From NCBI GenBank assembly GCA_033763135.1, contig JANRKY010000047.1, forward strand, positions 1-64,000: a stretch of DNA of 64,000 nucleotides. The letters run 5' to 3'. A program made the position numbers and the translations under genes. The notes beneath the pieces were generated by a model. The model saw only the letters and a list, made by a program, of their open reading frames with translations, ran no database searches and had not been told where the DNA came from. Positions 33,036-42,394 of the stretch are shown piece by piece (position 1 is the stretch's first letter; each line of letters starts with the position of its first letter). This stretch comes from DALYLB01 sp033763135 (GTDB taxonomy: Bacteria; Acidobacteriota; Blastocatellia; RBC074).

Positions 33036-34386
33036 GCCGACAGAGAAGGAGGCCGAGTCCGATCAGGCCCGCGGCCGGGAGCAGGCTCAGCATGCCGACG
33101 GCGAAGGAGATTCGCAGGCCCGCGGCCACGGTGGAGTCCGCGACGGCGAACGTCTGCTGAAGTCCGAGAATCGCGGCGAAGGGCAGGGAGACGATCGTGA
33201 AGAGGATGATCGCGATCATCGTCGCCTTGCGCGGAAAGCCCCGCTGCCGCAAATGCCCGAAGGTCATCCCGAGCGGCAGAATCGTCAGTGGGATGTGATA
33301 GGTCCACGAGACGGGGTTGAGCAGCAGGGTCAGATAGATCAGCAGGCCGAAGGCCTCGTCGCGTTCTTTGCGTCGAAAGGCTGCACGCAGGCCGATCGCG
33401 GCGGCGGCCAGACAGATCGCGATCGAGGCGGGGCGGGCCAGCGCCGGCAGCGACGCGAGCGCGGGCGCGGAAAAGCCGAAGGGCGCATGGCGCAGGCTTC
33501 CCTCGAACAGCCGCCAGCCCGTCGTCCACAGCGAATAGTTGTGGCCCGCCATCCGGTAATACCGGGTGACGTAGGCGCCGATGTGCAGATAGTAGTTCAG
33601 CAGCGGCGGCCAGCCGATCACGAGTCCGGCGAGCAGGTTTCCGCCGAGCGCCGTGAGGAGGGCCGTTGTCGCCGCGCGCCATTGCCGCCGCAGCAGCAGG
33701 AAGAGCAGAATCGGCGCGCCGCTCAGCTTGATCGCCAGGGCCAGCCCCAGCGTGATGCCGCCGAGCCGCTCTCGTCCCGCTCTCAAAAAGAGCCAGACCG
33801 CCAGCAGAAGCAACAGCAGAAGCATCGTCCACTGCCCGTTCCCGAGTTCGTCCTTCACCGGTCCCCACGCGAAGAAGAGAAGCGTCGTCAGCAGCGCGCC
33901 CGGCATCGCCGCCCAGCCTTGTCGCCCCAGATAGAGTCGCCGAAAGAGGATCGCGCCGCCCAGGATCATCCCGATTTCGAGCAGGCACCAGGCGATCGCC
34001 GCTTTCGAGTACGAAAGCAGGGCCGCAAGCGGAACGACCAGCGAGATCGACAGCGGCGTATGCGACGAGGGATGATCCGGCGTGTCGATCGGCGATTCCG
34101 CCAGATGGCGCCGGGTCAGGGTCTGCGCGTCCGCATACGGGTCTTCTCCGGCAAGCACGGCTCGCGCGGAGATGTAGTCGTACGAGAAGTCCTTGTAGTA
34201 GGTGTATGGGGCCTGGAGGCTCTCTCCGATCAGCCGCAGGTTTGCGGCTGCAAGAAGCAGGCCGAAAAGGAGACCGATCCAGCGGAGGGAAGAACGACGC
34301 GGCGAGGGGGGGAGACGGCGAGGGGGCGACGCGGCGACGCGGCGACGCGGCGAAAACAGACTTGAAATGAAATCCATGATCCGCAC
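33001..34386 (-). CDS. GT87-type (DUF2029) polyprenyl-phosphate-dependent glycosyltransferase
   Basis: A 461-residue integral membrane protein of the GT-C fold family DUF2029/GT87 (mannosyltransferase-like), with about ten hydrophobic segments. Family landmarks are FSYDYISARAVLAGEDPYAD near residue 65, the GQWTMLLLLLL segment, LGLALAIKLSGAPILLFLL and the NYSLWTTGWRL loop. It probably transfers a sugar from a lipid-linked donor on the periplasmic side. The first 34 codons (residues about 12-33, Arg/Pro/Ser-rich RRRVAASPPRRL) are encoded by the intergenic hairpin repeat. No alternative Met occurs before the first membrane helix, so the start is uncertain. Confidence 0.8.
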   Translation of the reverse strand: MRIMDFISSLFSPRRRVAASPPRRLPPSPRRSSLRWIGLLFGLLLAAANLRLIGESLQAPYTYYKDFSYDYISARAVLAGEDPYADAQTLTRRHLAESPIDTPDHPSSHTPLSISLVVPLAALLSYSKAAIAWCLLEIGMILGGAILFRRLYLGRQGWAAMPGALLTTLLFFAWGPVKDELGNGQWTMLLLLLLLAVWLFLRAGRERLGGITLGLALAIKLSGAPILLFLLLRRQWRAATTALLTALGGNLLAGLVIGWPPLLNYYLHIGAYVTRYYRMAGHNYSLWTTGWRLFEGSLRHAPFGFSAPALASLPALARPASIAICLAAAAIGLRAAFRRKERDEAFGLLIYLTLLLNPVSWTYHIPLTILPLGMTFGHLRQRGFPRKATMIAIILFTIVSLPFAAILGLQQTFAVADSTVAAGLRISFAVGMLSLLPAAGLIGLGLLLCRLTPPPDRHTGK

Positions 34387-34414
34387 ACTATCCTCGCCGT
34401 GTCGCCGTGTCGCG
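34291..34414. repeat. CGACGCGGCGA-type hairpin repeat running into a coding sequence
   Basis: Left arm 34291-34353 contains repeated GGCGACGCGGCGACGCGGCGA units; right arm 34393-34414 has CGCCGTGTCGCCGTGTCGCG. The arms are near-complementary. The left arm encodes residues near the N-terminus of the GT87 protein; the right arm lies between it and the SDR gene. Same family at 44671-44796 and 63902-64000. Confidence 0.85.
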
Positions 34415-34415
34415 T

Positions 34416-35162
34416 TTATGTGACGCTGCCGCCGTCGACGGTGACGACTTCGCCGACCATATAGGTGTTTCGGTCGGAGACCATGAAGGCGGCGAACTCG
34501 GCCAGTTCATCGGGGGTGCCGCGGCGTCCGCGGGCGGCCCAGAACTGGTGAAGTTCGAGCAGGCGATCGGGGAGGGCCTCGCCGAGGTCGGTATCGAAGA
34601 TGCCGGCGGCGATGGCGTTGACGGTGATGCCGAAGGGGGCGGCTTCGCGCGAGAGGCATTTGGTGAAGCCGATGACGGCGGCCTTGGAGGTCGCATAGTG
34701 GACCGCGGTCGGCAGCGCGCGAATGGCGCCGATGCTGCTGATGTTCAGGATATGGCCGTCGCGCTGTCGGAGCATGTGCTTGAAGACCGGCTTGGTGACG
34801 TTGAACAGGCTGTGGACATTGGTGTCGATCACCTCGTGCCAGGCGTGTTCGGTCATGGTCGCGAAGTTGTGGCCGCGATTGATCGCCGCATTGTTGACGA
34901 GGATGTCGATGCGGCCGAATTCATGGTGAATCTCCCGGACCATCTTGTTGATCGCGGGGCGATCCGTGACGGAGATCTTGTAGCCGAGCGCGCGCCGGCC
35001 ATAGGAGCGGATCTTTTCCATCACCTCCTCGGCGAGATCGTCGCGGGAGTGATAATTGAAGGCGATGTCCGCCCCTTCGCGGGCGAAGACTTCACACATC
35101 GCACGTCCAATGCCGCGCGATCCTCCGGTGATGATCGCTTTCTTTCCTTCGAGTAAACCCAT
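34416..35162 (-). CDS. FabG-like short-chain dehydrogenase/reductase
   Basis: A 248-residue classical SDR: TGGSRGIG cofactor loop near residue 13, NNAA, NISSIGAIRALP with the catalytic Ser, and YATSKAAVIGFTK with the Tyr-Lys pair. AAGIFDTDLGEALPDRL and a MVGEVVTVDGGS C-terminus follow. This is close to 3-oxoacyl-ACP reductase or acetoacetyl-CoA reductase in layout. The ATG at 35162 is preferred over an upstream in-frame start because homology begins at once. The gene is transcribed in the same direction as the GT87 gene, with 29 bp between. Confidence 0.85.
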   Translation of the reverse strand: MGLLEGKKAIITGGSRGIGRAMCEVFAREGADIAFNYHSRDDLAEEVMEKIRSYGRRALGYKISVTDRPAINKMVREIHHEFGRIDILVNNAAINRGHNFATMTEHAWHEVIDTNVHSLFNVTKPVFKHMLRQRDGHILNISSIGAIRALPTAVHYATSKAAVIGFTKCLSREAAPFGITVNAIAAGIFDTDLGEALPDRLLELHQFWAARGRRGTPDELAEFAAFMVSDRNTYMVGEVVTVDGGSVT

Positions 35163-35313
35163 AATTGCCAGTACTTGCTTGATCTGTTTGCCGTGACGAG
35201 GTCGATAGAGCGAATCGAGAGGGTAGTGCAAGAGCGCCGGCTTTGTCGAGAGGGCTTTTCGGCGGCCCGCTCGACCGGGATTCGGCCGGGGCTTCGCGGC
35301 GGAGGGAGGGGAA

Positions 35314-35341
35314 GAGCCCGTCCGACAAGCGGGACGGGCTC
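35314..35341 (-). terminator. GC-rich hairpin downstream of the MGDG-synthase-like gene
   Basis: GAGCCCGTCC and GGACGGGCTC, 10-bp perfect arms with an 8-nt loop, lie 9 bp after the stop on the minus strand. The following U-tract is poor, so it may be an RNA-stabilising rather than a strong terminating hairpin. Confidence 0.5.
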
Positions 35342-35349
35342 GTTCGCTT

Positions 35350-36564
35350 TCAACCCGCGATCGGAAATTCGGGCGATTTTGCCGGCCGGGGGTCGCCCGG
35401 GAGCTGTTCTTCCAGTTTTCGCATCAACTCATCGACGATTCGTTTGGTCGCGTCGGGGATGGCGATGCGGGAGGCCGCCAGGCGCATTGCCGCGTGTTCG
35501 GCCGGATTGTGGGCCAGCCGCCGGATGATCGGCACGATGTCGCCGGCCCGATCGAGCAGCACGCCCGCATTGTGGCGCGAGAGGAGCTTGCCGGTCTGCG
35601 ATTCCTGTGGCATCGGCGGCGTCGTGATGTCGGCGATGATCGGCAGGCGCGAAGCCAGCGCCTCGAAGGTGGTCAGCCCGCCGAGCTTCGAGACCATCAC
35701 ATCGGCGGCGGACATCAGTCTCTCCATTCTGTTTGTATAGCCGATGACCCGGGTCGGAAAGGCGGCCCGGCCGGCCAGCGATTGAATTCGTTCCTGCAGC
35801 GTCTGGTTTCGGCCGGCCAGAAAGATGGCCTGCGTATTCGGAATCTGGGCGCTCTGCTCGACGAGGTGCTCGAAGATACGCGGAATATTTCCGCCGCCCA
35901 CCCAGCCCGCGTTGATGAACATTGTGAACTTTTCGGGATCGAGCCCCAGCTCGGCGCGCGCCGCGAGTTTGTCGTCTTCGTGTTGAAACTGAAATTTGGG
36001 ATGAATCGGGATTCCGCAGATCCGGATCTTGTCCGCGGGAATGCCGTAATCGATCAGCTGCCGCTGCGCGTCCTCGGTGGCGACCAGATAGAGGCTGACG
36101 TCCTCGCAGGCCCATCCGCGCCAGAATCCGTAACAGGGATCGGTCACGACCGTGACGAGCGGGATGCGGTCCTGCAGACCGAGGTCGCGAATCATCCGCG
36201 CCATGAAATGCTGCGTCATCGGATGGACCGAGATGACCACCTGCGGGCAGTATTTCTCGAAGAGCTGGCGCAGATAACGCGACGTCATTCTGTACAGGAA
36301 GTGCGACTCATTGGGGCGAAACCGCTCGATCGCCCAATAGTAGTACTTCATCATGTGCTGGTGATGGCGCAGCAGATGATTGTAGAAATCGGCCAGCTTC
36401 TGCGCGAGGACATGGGATTCCTCGATTGCGCGCGCGATGTTGACCAGACAGCCCGGAGCGGCGAACCGCTTGAGTCCGTCCGCGATGGCGGCCGCCGCGC
36501 TGGTGTGGCCGCCGCCGGTTTCGGACGTGATGATCAGGAACTTTTTCGATGTATCGTCAGACAT
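35350..36564 (-). CDS. MGDG synthase/UgtP-like diacylglycerol glycosyltransferase (GT28)
   Basis: A 404-residue GT-B enzyme of family 28. The N-terminal MGDG-synthase domain opens with the glycine loop ETGGGHTSAAAAIADGL (residues about 15-31), followed by VISVHPMTQHFMAR and the VTDPCYGFWRGW segment. The C-terminal nucleotide-sugar domain has IFINAGWVGGGN-type sequence (FTMFINAGWVGGGN), VIGYTNRMERLMSAADVMVSKLGGLTTFEALA, and a P-I-I-A-D strand. It would add a hexose from UDP-sugar to diacylglycerol or a similar lipid at the inner membrane. It is followed 32 bp upstream by a radical SAM gene in the same orientation, a probable operon. Confidence 0.87.
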   Translation of the reverse strand: MSDDTSKKFLIITSETGGGHTSAAAAIADGLKRFAAPGCLVNIARAIEESHVLAQKLADFYNHLLRHHQHMMKYYYWAIERFRPNESHFLYRMTSRYLRQLFEKYCPQVVISVHPMTQHFMARMIRDLGLQDRIPLVTVVTDPCYGFWRGWACEDVSLYLVATEDAQRQLIDYGIPADKIRICGIPIHPKFQFQHEDDKLAARAELGLDPEKFTMFINAGWVGGGNIPRIFEHLVEQSAQIPNTQAIFLAGRNQTLQERIQSLAGRAAFPTRVIGYTNRMERLMSAADVMVSKLGGLTTFEALASRLPIIADITTPPMPQESQTGKLLSRHNAGVLLDRAGDIVPIIRRLAHNPAEHAAMRLAASRIAIPDATKRIVDELMRKLEEQLPGDPRPAKSPEFPIAG

Positions 36565-36596
36565 GAGTCGGCGTCGTCAGCAGTTTGCCAGGGGAG

Positions 36597-37745
<1,149 letters not shown>

Positions 37746-37767
37746 ATAATCCTCTCGAAGAAACCTC

Positions 37768-37806
37768 TCGATGTGGAGGGTCGACGTGGAGAGTCGACAT
37801 GGAGAT
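37768..37806. repeat. Three tandem 13-bp units (TCGACGTGGAGAG type)
   Basis: TCGATGTGGAGGG, TCGACGTGGAGAG and TCGACATGGAGAT are contiguous, 23 bp upstream of the radical SAM start. They contain several GTCGAC palindromes. Confidence 0.8.
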
Positions 37807-37878
37807 ATCGGATAATTTTATCAGGGAAATATCGATTCGCTATTTAGCGTTGTTTATCGCGTAAAGTCAAATCCCGCT

Positions 37879-38802
37879 ATGCTCAATCACCCGCTCGCGC
37901 GGCTCGACCGCGATGATGCTCTGCGGCAGCGGCTGCTGCCCCATTGTCGGCTTGCGCCCGGCGAGATCTGGCGCGATCGCCGCCGGGGCCATCGCGTCGG
38001 CTGTCTGGATGCCGCGTCGCGCGAGGATGTCCGGAAACTGTGCGGAAAGGAGCGCGCGCGGCTGGCGATTCACGATCTGCCGTATAACTTCATCGCCTTC
38101 GATGAGCGGAGCACGGACGAGTATGTGGCCTGGTGCCGCCGCGTGGTCGAAGAGACGGCCGAGGTGCTCGCTTCCGACAGCGCCCTGTATCTGTGGGTGG
38201 GCGCGGATCAGCGCGCGGGGTTCGCGCCGCTGCCGGAGCTGATGATGATGATGCGCGGGACGCCGTTCGCTTCGCGGAGCTTTCTCACGGTGCGGAACCA
38301 GCGCGGATACGGCACCCAGCGGAACTGGATGAGCGTTCGCCAGGAGCTGCTCTATTACACGAAGGGGAAGCCGGGCTTCATCCCCCAGTACACCGACATC
38401 CCCAAGGCCGTTCGAGGATATTACAAGGACGTCAGCGGCCGGCGGACCGAGAATACGGAACGGGGGCGGGGCGAGACGATCCGGGCGGGCAACGTCTGGA
38501 TCGACATTCAGCAGGTCTTTTATCGCATGGAGGAGAACGTCAACGGATGTTATGCGCAGAAGCCCCTCAAGGCGATCTCCCGTCTGCTGGACGCCAGTTC
38601 CATGCCGGGCGACCTCGTGCTCGACTTTTTCGCCCACTCGGGGACGACCCTGCTGGCCGCGGAAATCGCCGGACGCACTTGCAAGACGATGGACATTGAT
38701 CCGATATTCTGCGAGGTCACAATTCGCAGATTGGAACATTTCAGGCGGACGGGGCGAACCGGATGGCAGAACAGCAATCCGTTCGCGGACGAACTCGTGT
38801 AG
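37879..38802 (+). CDS. Orphan DNA methyltransferase (N6-adenine/N4-cytosine, beta-class order)
   Basis: A 307-residue SAM-dependent DNA methyltransferase. Catalytic motif IV comes first (HDLPYN, residues 65-70, with Leu in place of the usual Pro), then a target-recognition region with NQRGYGTQRNWM and KGKPGFIPQY. NVWIDI and QKPLKAISRLL (motif X-like) and the SAM motif I VLDFFAHSGTTLLAAEIAGRTCKTMDIDP near residue 248 follow. This IV-TRD-X-I order is the beta class (CcrM-like). No endonuclease gene is adjacent, so it probably acts in regulation or is a phage-type orphan. The recognition site cannot be read from the sequence. Confidence 0.85.
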   Translation: MLNHPLARLDRDDALRQRLLPHCRLAPGEIWRDRRRGHRVGCLDAASREDVRKLCGKERARLAIHDLPYNFIAFDERSTDEYVAWCRRVVEETAEVLASDSALYLWVGADQRAGFAPLPELMMMMRGTPFASRSFLTVRNQRGYGTQRNWMSVRQELLYYTKGKPGFIPQYTDIPKAVRGYYKDVSGRRTENTERGRGETIRAGNVWIDIQQVFYRMEENVNGCYAQKPLKAISRLLDASSMPGDLVLDFFAHSGTTLLAAEIAGRTCKTMDIDPIFCEVTIRRLEHFRRTGRTGWQNSNPFADELV

Positions 38803-38818
38803 ACAGGAGAGCCCCTTT

Positions 38819-39466
38819 ATGACGGATGGATTCTGGAAAGTGGTCACGGTCGTATGTCTTGGCGCGTTGTTGTTCGTCATCTATTCGATCTCGACGGGAA
38901 AGAATTTTCTCGAAACGGTCATTCCCGGCGGCGGCGTGGTCGAGACGGCGGGCCTGACGATTCAAAAGCTCGAACGGGAGAGCCAGCTCGCGACGACCCG
39001 GGCCTATGTGCAGGCCGTCGTTCGTCAAAAGGATGAACAGGTCTACGGCAATGCCGAAGTCGTGCGAATCGTGCCCGCGACGATTCACTATGCGGTCAAT
39101 CTGGCCGAGATCGATCGCGCGAAGATGGAATATGACGAGATGACGCAAACGCTCTGGGTCCCGCTGCCGGACGTCCGGATTCTCTCGATCGATCCCGATC
39201 TGGAAAAGGCGGAGCTGATCAAGTCCCTCGACATTCTTCGAACGGAGTCGGGCATCGGCAATCAGCTCGAACAGGCGACGGAGAAGATGGTTCGGCCCAC
39301 GCTGGAGCGGATGGGAAAGACGCCCGAGATCGTCAAGGTGGCCAAGGACCAGGCGGTCGCCTCGGTCCGGCAACTGCTCGAATCCTCGCTGGAGGCGACG
39401 GGCAAGCGGGTTCACGTCAAGCCGTATTTCAAGACGGAAGGGAAGAAGGGGCCGGCGGACGAGTAG
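38819..39466 (+). CDS. DUF4230-like membrane-anchored protein
   Basis: A 215-residue protein with an N-terminal membrane segment (residues about 6-23), a beta-rich extracytoplasmic domain (ESQLATTRAYVQAVVRQK..., EVVRIVPATIHYAVNLAEID), and a long C-terminal amphipathic helix. The conserved-looking segment VNLAEIDRAKMEYDEMTQTLWVPLPDV fits DUF4230, whose function is unknown. The ATG at 38819 lies 16 bp after the methyltransferase stop and follows AGGAGAG, so the two may be cotranscribed. Confidence 0.7.
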   Translation: MTDGFWKVVTVVCLGALLFVIYSISTGKNFLETVIPGGGVVETAGLTIQKLERESQLATTRAYVQAVVRQKDEQVYGNAEVVRIVPATIHYAVNLAEIDRAKMEYDEMTQTLWVPLPDVRILSIDPDLEKAELIKSLDILRTESGIGNQLEQATEKMVRPTLERMGKTPEIVKVAKDQAVASVRQLLESSLEATGKRVHVKPYFKTEGKKGPADE

Positions 39467-39596
39467 GCGTTCGCGCGGGCGGCGGGCCCATTTTCGGCTT
39501 GCCAAGCCCGTCGGCCTTGTTTATCTTGAAATTTGTCGCTCGACCGGCTCCGCCCATTCCCGATCTCCCGGTAGGTTTTTCGTTCGACGGTTTTTC

Positions 39597-40577
39597 ATGG
39601 ATTTAAAACAGACACCACCCGCCCGTCTCTTCGGCATCGGTCTTTCGGATCTTGCGTTGATCTCGCTGGCGCTCATGTGGGGAACCTCGCACGTCATCAC
39701 GAAGAGAATCCTCGCGACGCATTCGCCGGCCTTTTATACCTCGATGCGATTTGGGCTGGCCTCCGTCTGTTTCGCTCTGATGTTCTCGAAGCATCTGCGG
39801 CGGAGCGAGCCGGCCGAGGTGATTCGCGGGGCGCTTCTCGGGATCTGCAGTTTTGCGGGCATCGCGTTTTATGTGGCGGGCTTGAGCTTTACGCAGGCCT
39901 CGAAGGCGGGTTTCATCACGGGACTCTATCTGGTCTTCACGCCGGTGATCGCGTTTCTGCTTTTCAAGGCGCGTCCGTCGCGAAACCATCTGGTGGGGCT
40001 GGCGATCGCGGTCGGAGGATTTGTTCTGCTCAGTTTTCCGGTCCGGGGCGAGGCGATCAACTGGGGAGATCTGCTGGTGCTGCTGGCCGCCGTCGCCTGG
40101 GCGACCCACATCGCGGCGACCAGCGCGTTCGCGCGGGGGAGCGATGTTCGCACGCTCGCCGCCGTTCAGGTCATGACGGTTGCGCTGCTGGCCTATCTGG
40201 GCTTCTTTCTGCTGCGGGGGCTTGGTCTGGAGACGAGCGAAAACCTCATGGATTGGAAATTCGCCGCGCAGATCGGCTATATGGCCGTGATGGTGACCTT
40301 TGTCGCGGCCCTCGTGCAGACCTGGGCCCAGGGAAAGGTCTCTTCCACGCACGCCGCCATTCTCTATGCGCTCGAACCGGTGACGGCGGCGGTCTTCGCC
40401 TATCTGGCCCTCGGCGAGCGCCTGGGGCCGCGTCGCTGGATCGGCGCGGCGCTCATCGTCGCCGGCGTCCTCGCCTCGAAGATGGAGCTTGCCGCCCAGT
40501 TTCTCGGAAAACCCGGCCGATCCGGCGTGCCGAACGAGCCCGAAGGCGAGGAACGCCCTCTCAAGGTCAATTCCTGA
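39597..40577 (+). CDS. EamA/DMT-family transporter
   Basis: A 326-residue drug/metabolite-transporter protein with ten membrane helices in two EamA halves. First-half motif is SLALMWGTSHVITKRIL with SPAFYTSMRFGLAS; second-half motif is GDLLVLLAAVAWATHIAATSAFARG, ending with THAAILYALEPVTAAVFAYLALGERLGPRRWIGAALIVAGVL. It exports or imports a small metabolite; the substrate is not predictable. The C-terminal tail is Gly/Glu-rich and cytoplasmic. Confidence 0.9.
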   Translation: MDLKQTPPARLFGIGLSDLALISLALMWGTSHVITKRILATHSPAFYTSMRFGLASVCFALMFSKHLRRSEPAEVIRGALLGICSFAGIAFYVAGLSFTQASKAGFITGLYLVFTPVIAFLLFKARPSRNHLVGLAIAVGGFVLLSFPVRGEAINWGDLLVLLAAVAWATHIAATSAFARGSDVRTLAAVQVMTVALLAYLGFFLLRGLGLETSENLMDWKFAAQIGYMAVMVTFVAALVQTWAQGKVSSTHAAILYALEPVTAAVFAYLALGERLGPRRWIGAALIVAGVLASKMELAAQFLGKPGRSGVPNEPEGEERPLKVNS

Positions 40578-40633
40578 TCCCTGCCGGGAAAAAATCTAAT
40601 TTCATCTTTTGTCCCACAAAGTTGTCTGCGGCT

Positions 40634-40662
40634 GTACATATTTTCCGGATTTTGGGTATAAT
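40634..40662 (+). promoter_or_regulatory. Candidate sigma70 promoter for the receiver-domain gene
   Basis: TGTACA (40634-40639), a 17-bp spacer and a perfect TATAAT (40657-40662). The downstream leader to 41021 is about 350 nt long. No gene and no riboswitch I can name is present in 40578-41021. Confidence 0.55.
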
Positions 40663-41021
40663 CCGCGCGCCGAACCCCCGAACGGCATCTCGCCGTGTAC
40701 ACACATCGCTAAGCTTAGAAGCGCGGATATGCATCAGTTGCCCCGGATCATCGCGATTCTTCACGCTTGTCTGGCGAGTCTCCATTGGGTACGCCAACCC
40801 CGATGTTTCTTGCTCCGACAGTTCCGGCGCCACGCGGCCCACGCCCCCGAGAGAAGTAGTATGCACGGGATCGTGCGGCCCCCCCGATGCGCAAAATCCG
40901 ACCTTTTCCCCAAAGCGATTTGACAACTCTGTCCGAGGGACGCGTGTCTTCCGGATCTCAAGTTCGTGTCCGAGTTGACCGGCTCCGAAATCAAGAGCGA
41001 GAGCCAGCTTCGAGGTGTCGA

Positions 41022-41381
41022 TTGACGAAGGTATTAATCGTAGATGACGTAGAGGGTGTGCGGCGCATGCTGATCTACGCGCTGGAGGATGATTACAACG
41101 TGACCCAGGCTTCCAATGGCCTGGAGGCGGTAGCTCTTGCTGAAACGGAGCATCCCGACGTCATTGTCATGGATCTGGACATGCCCGTGATGGACGGGGT
41201 TGAGGCCACGCGCCGGATCAAGGCCAATCCGCTGCTCTCCAGCATCAAGGTGCTGGCCGTCTCCGGGCAGAACAACAGCGAAAAGTCCCGTCTGATCAAG
41301 GACTCCTGCGATGCGTTCATCGAAAAGCCCTTCCAGGTCTCCGAACTCGTTGAGACCGTTCGTCGGTTGATCGTGAAATAG
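41022..41381 (+). CDS. CheY-like single-domain response regulator
   Basis: A 119-residue receiver domain: acidic pair Asp8-Asp9 (LIVDDVEG), phospho-acceptor Asp51 (VMDLDMPVMDG), Ser in LAVSGQNN and the conserved Lys in AFIEKPF near residue 102. There is no output domain, so it works by protein interaction or phosphotransfer. The TTG start at 41022 is chosen because the receiver fold begins there and GAGGTG lies just upstream; a longer frame exists but encodes non-conserved sequence. No histidine kinase is adjacent. Confidence 0.85.
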   Translation: MTKVLIVDDVEGVRRMLIYALEDDYNVTQASNGLEAVALAETEHPDVIVMDLDMPVMDGVEATRRIKANPLLSSIKVLAVSGQNNSEKSRLIKDSCDAFIEKPFQVSELVETVRRLIVK

Positions 41382-41385
41382 AAGT

Positions 41386-41461
41386 CGGGAAAGGAATCTC
41401 AAAAAGCGAAAGGGATGGAACTTCGGTTCCATCCCTTTCGCTTTTTGAGATTCCTTTCCCG
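41386..41461. terminator. Perfect 36-bp stem with UUCG loop between convergent genes
   Basis: Left arm 41386-41421, loop TTCG, right arm 41426-41461. The arms are exact reverse complements over 36 bp, with an AAAAAG/CTTTTT tract midway. It occupies nearly the whole gap between the stop at 41381 and the convergent stop at 41465, and should act as a bidirectional terminator. Confidence 0.9.
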
Positions 41462-41464
41462 GGG

Positions 41465-42232
41465 TCATTTCAAGGCCGAGAGATCGGCGTCGAAGACCTT
41501 GGTCAGGCGGATGCCGCGTTTGTCTTCGTCGAAGAGGGCGGTGATGACGCTGCTCCAGGGTTTGAGTTCCCGGTTTTTGCCGCCGTTGAGGACGGCGAGG
41601 TTGGGTTCGGTCTGGACGTGGGTCTTGCCGACCTTCTCTTCGCGGATCTTCCATTCCGCCTGGAGGGCGCGCCGGAGGGTTTCGCCATAATAGGCGGTCA
41701 GCTCCTGGAAGAGGCGGGGATCGGTCTGGGCGGTCGTGTGGGTGCTATGGAATCCGGCGACGAGGCCATCGAGGCGGCGCAGGCTCTCCCGCGAATAGTC
41801 GAGCCGGCCGAGCCGTTTTTCGAGGCGGGCGACGAGTTGGGGGATGCTGGCCACGAAGCTGCGTCCGTCGGGGATCAGCTCTTCGAGCATATGGTGGGGG
41901 CGGGTGAGTTCGTGGAACGCGGCTTCGGACTCATAGAGAATCCCGTAGCCCGGCGCAGCTGCCCGGCCGGAGCGGCGGGCCGAGGCCGGAACGGAGATCG
42001 GGTAGAAGAGTTCGAGGACGCGGCCGTCGCCGAGAACGCTCCGGGTGAAGCGTCCCGGCTGGTTCGTTTCGTTTCCTTCGGTCTGGCCGCTGAGCAGTTT
42101 TTTTCCCTCGGCGAAGCTGATTCGGCGCGTGGCCGGCGGCTTTCCTTTTGGAGGCGGGCTTTGCGCGAGACCGGCGGACGAGGCCGAAAGAAGCAGCAGA
42201 ATCCCGAGAAGGGCGCGCCCGATGCCCGGCAT
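41465..42232 (-). CDS. Secreted hypothetical protein
   Basis: A 255-residue protein with a signal peptide (residues 1-24, ending GLAQ) and a Pro/Lys-rich linker (SPPPKGKPPATRR). A globular alpha/beta domain follows, with GRVLELFYPISVPAS, an HTTAQTDPRLFQELTAYYGE helix and a C-terminal KPWSSVITALFDEDKRGIR segment. I do not recognise the family. The ATG at 42232 is chosen because it begins a clean signal peptide; upstream in-frame ATGs give an implausible N-terminus. Orientation and spacing to the gene at 42395 suggest a tandem pair of exported proteins separated by a terminator. Confidence 0.6.
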   Translation of the reverse strand: MPGIGRALLGILLLLSASSAGLAQSPPPKGKPPATRRISFAEGKKLLSGQTEGNETNQPGRFTRSVLGDGRVLELFYPISVPASARRSGRAAAPGYGILYESEAAFHELTRPHHMLEELIPDGRSFVASIPQLVARLEKRLGRLDYSRESLRRLDGLVAGFHSTHTTAQTDPRLFQELTAYYGETLRRALQAEWKIREEKVGKTHVQTEPNLAVLNGGKNRELKPWSSVITALFDEDKRGIRLTKVFDADLSALK

Positions 42233-42355
42233 GCACGGATGTCGTCGATTGTGTGAATCCAAACAGATACCTCGCGAAATTGATTGAATCAGGATGGGGG
42301 CTGAGAGCGGCGCCGACAGGATCGGCGCCGGCATGAAATCGGCGTTCAACAGGAA

Positions 42356-42390
42356 CGGGGCAGGGCGACTGCGGAGGAGGCCCTGCCCCG
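42356..42390 (-). terminator. Hairpin terminator after the LolA-like gene
   Basis: CGGGGCAGGG and CCCTGCCCCG, 10-bp perfect arms with a 15-nt loop, lie 5 bp downstream of the minus-strand stop. A second, smaller stem CGGCGCCGA/TCGGCGCCG lies at 42309-42331. Confidence 0.6.
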
Positions 42391-42394
42391 ATTC

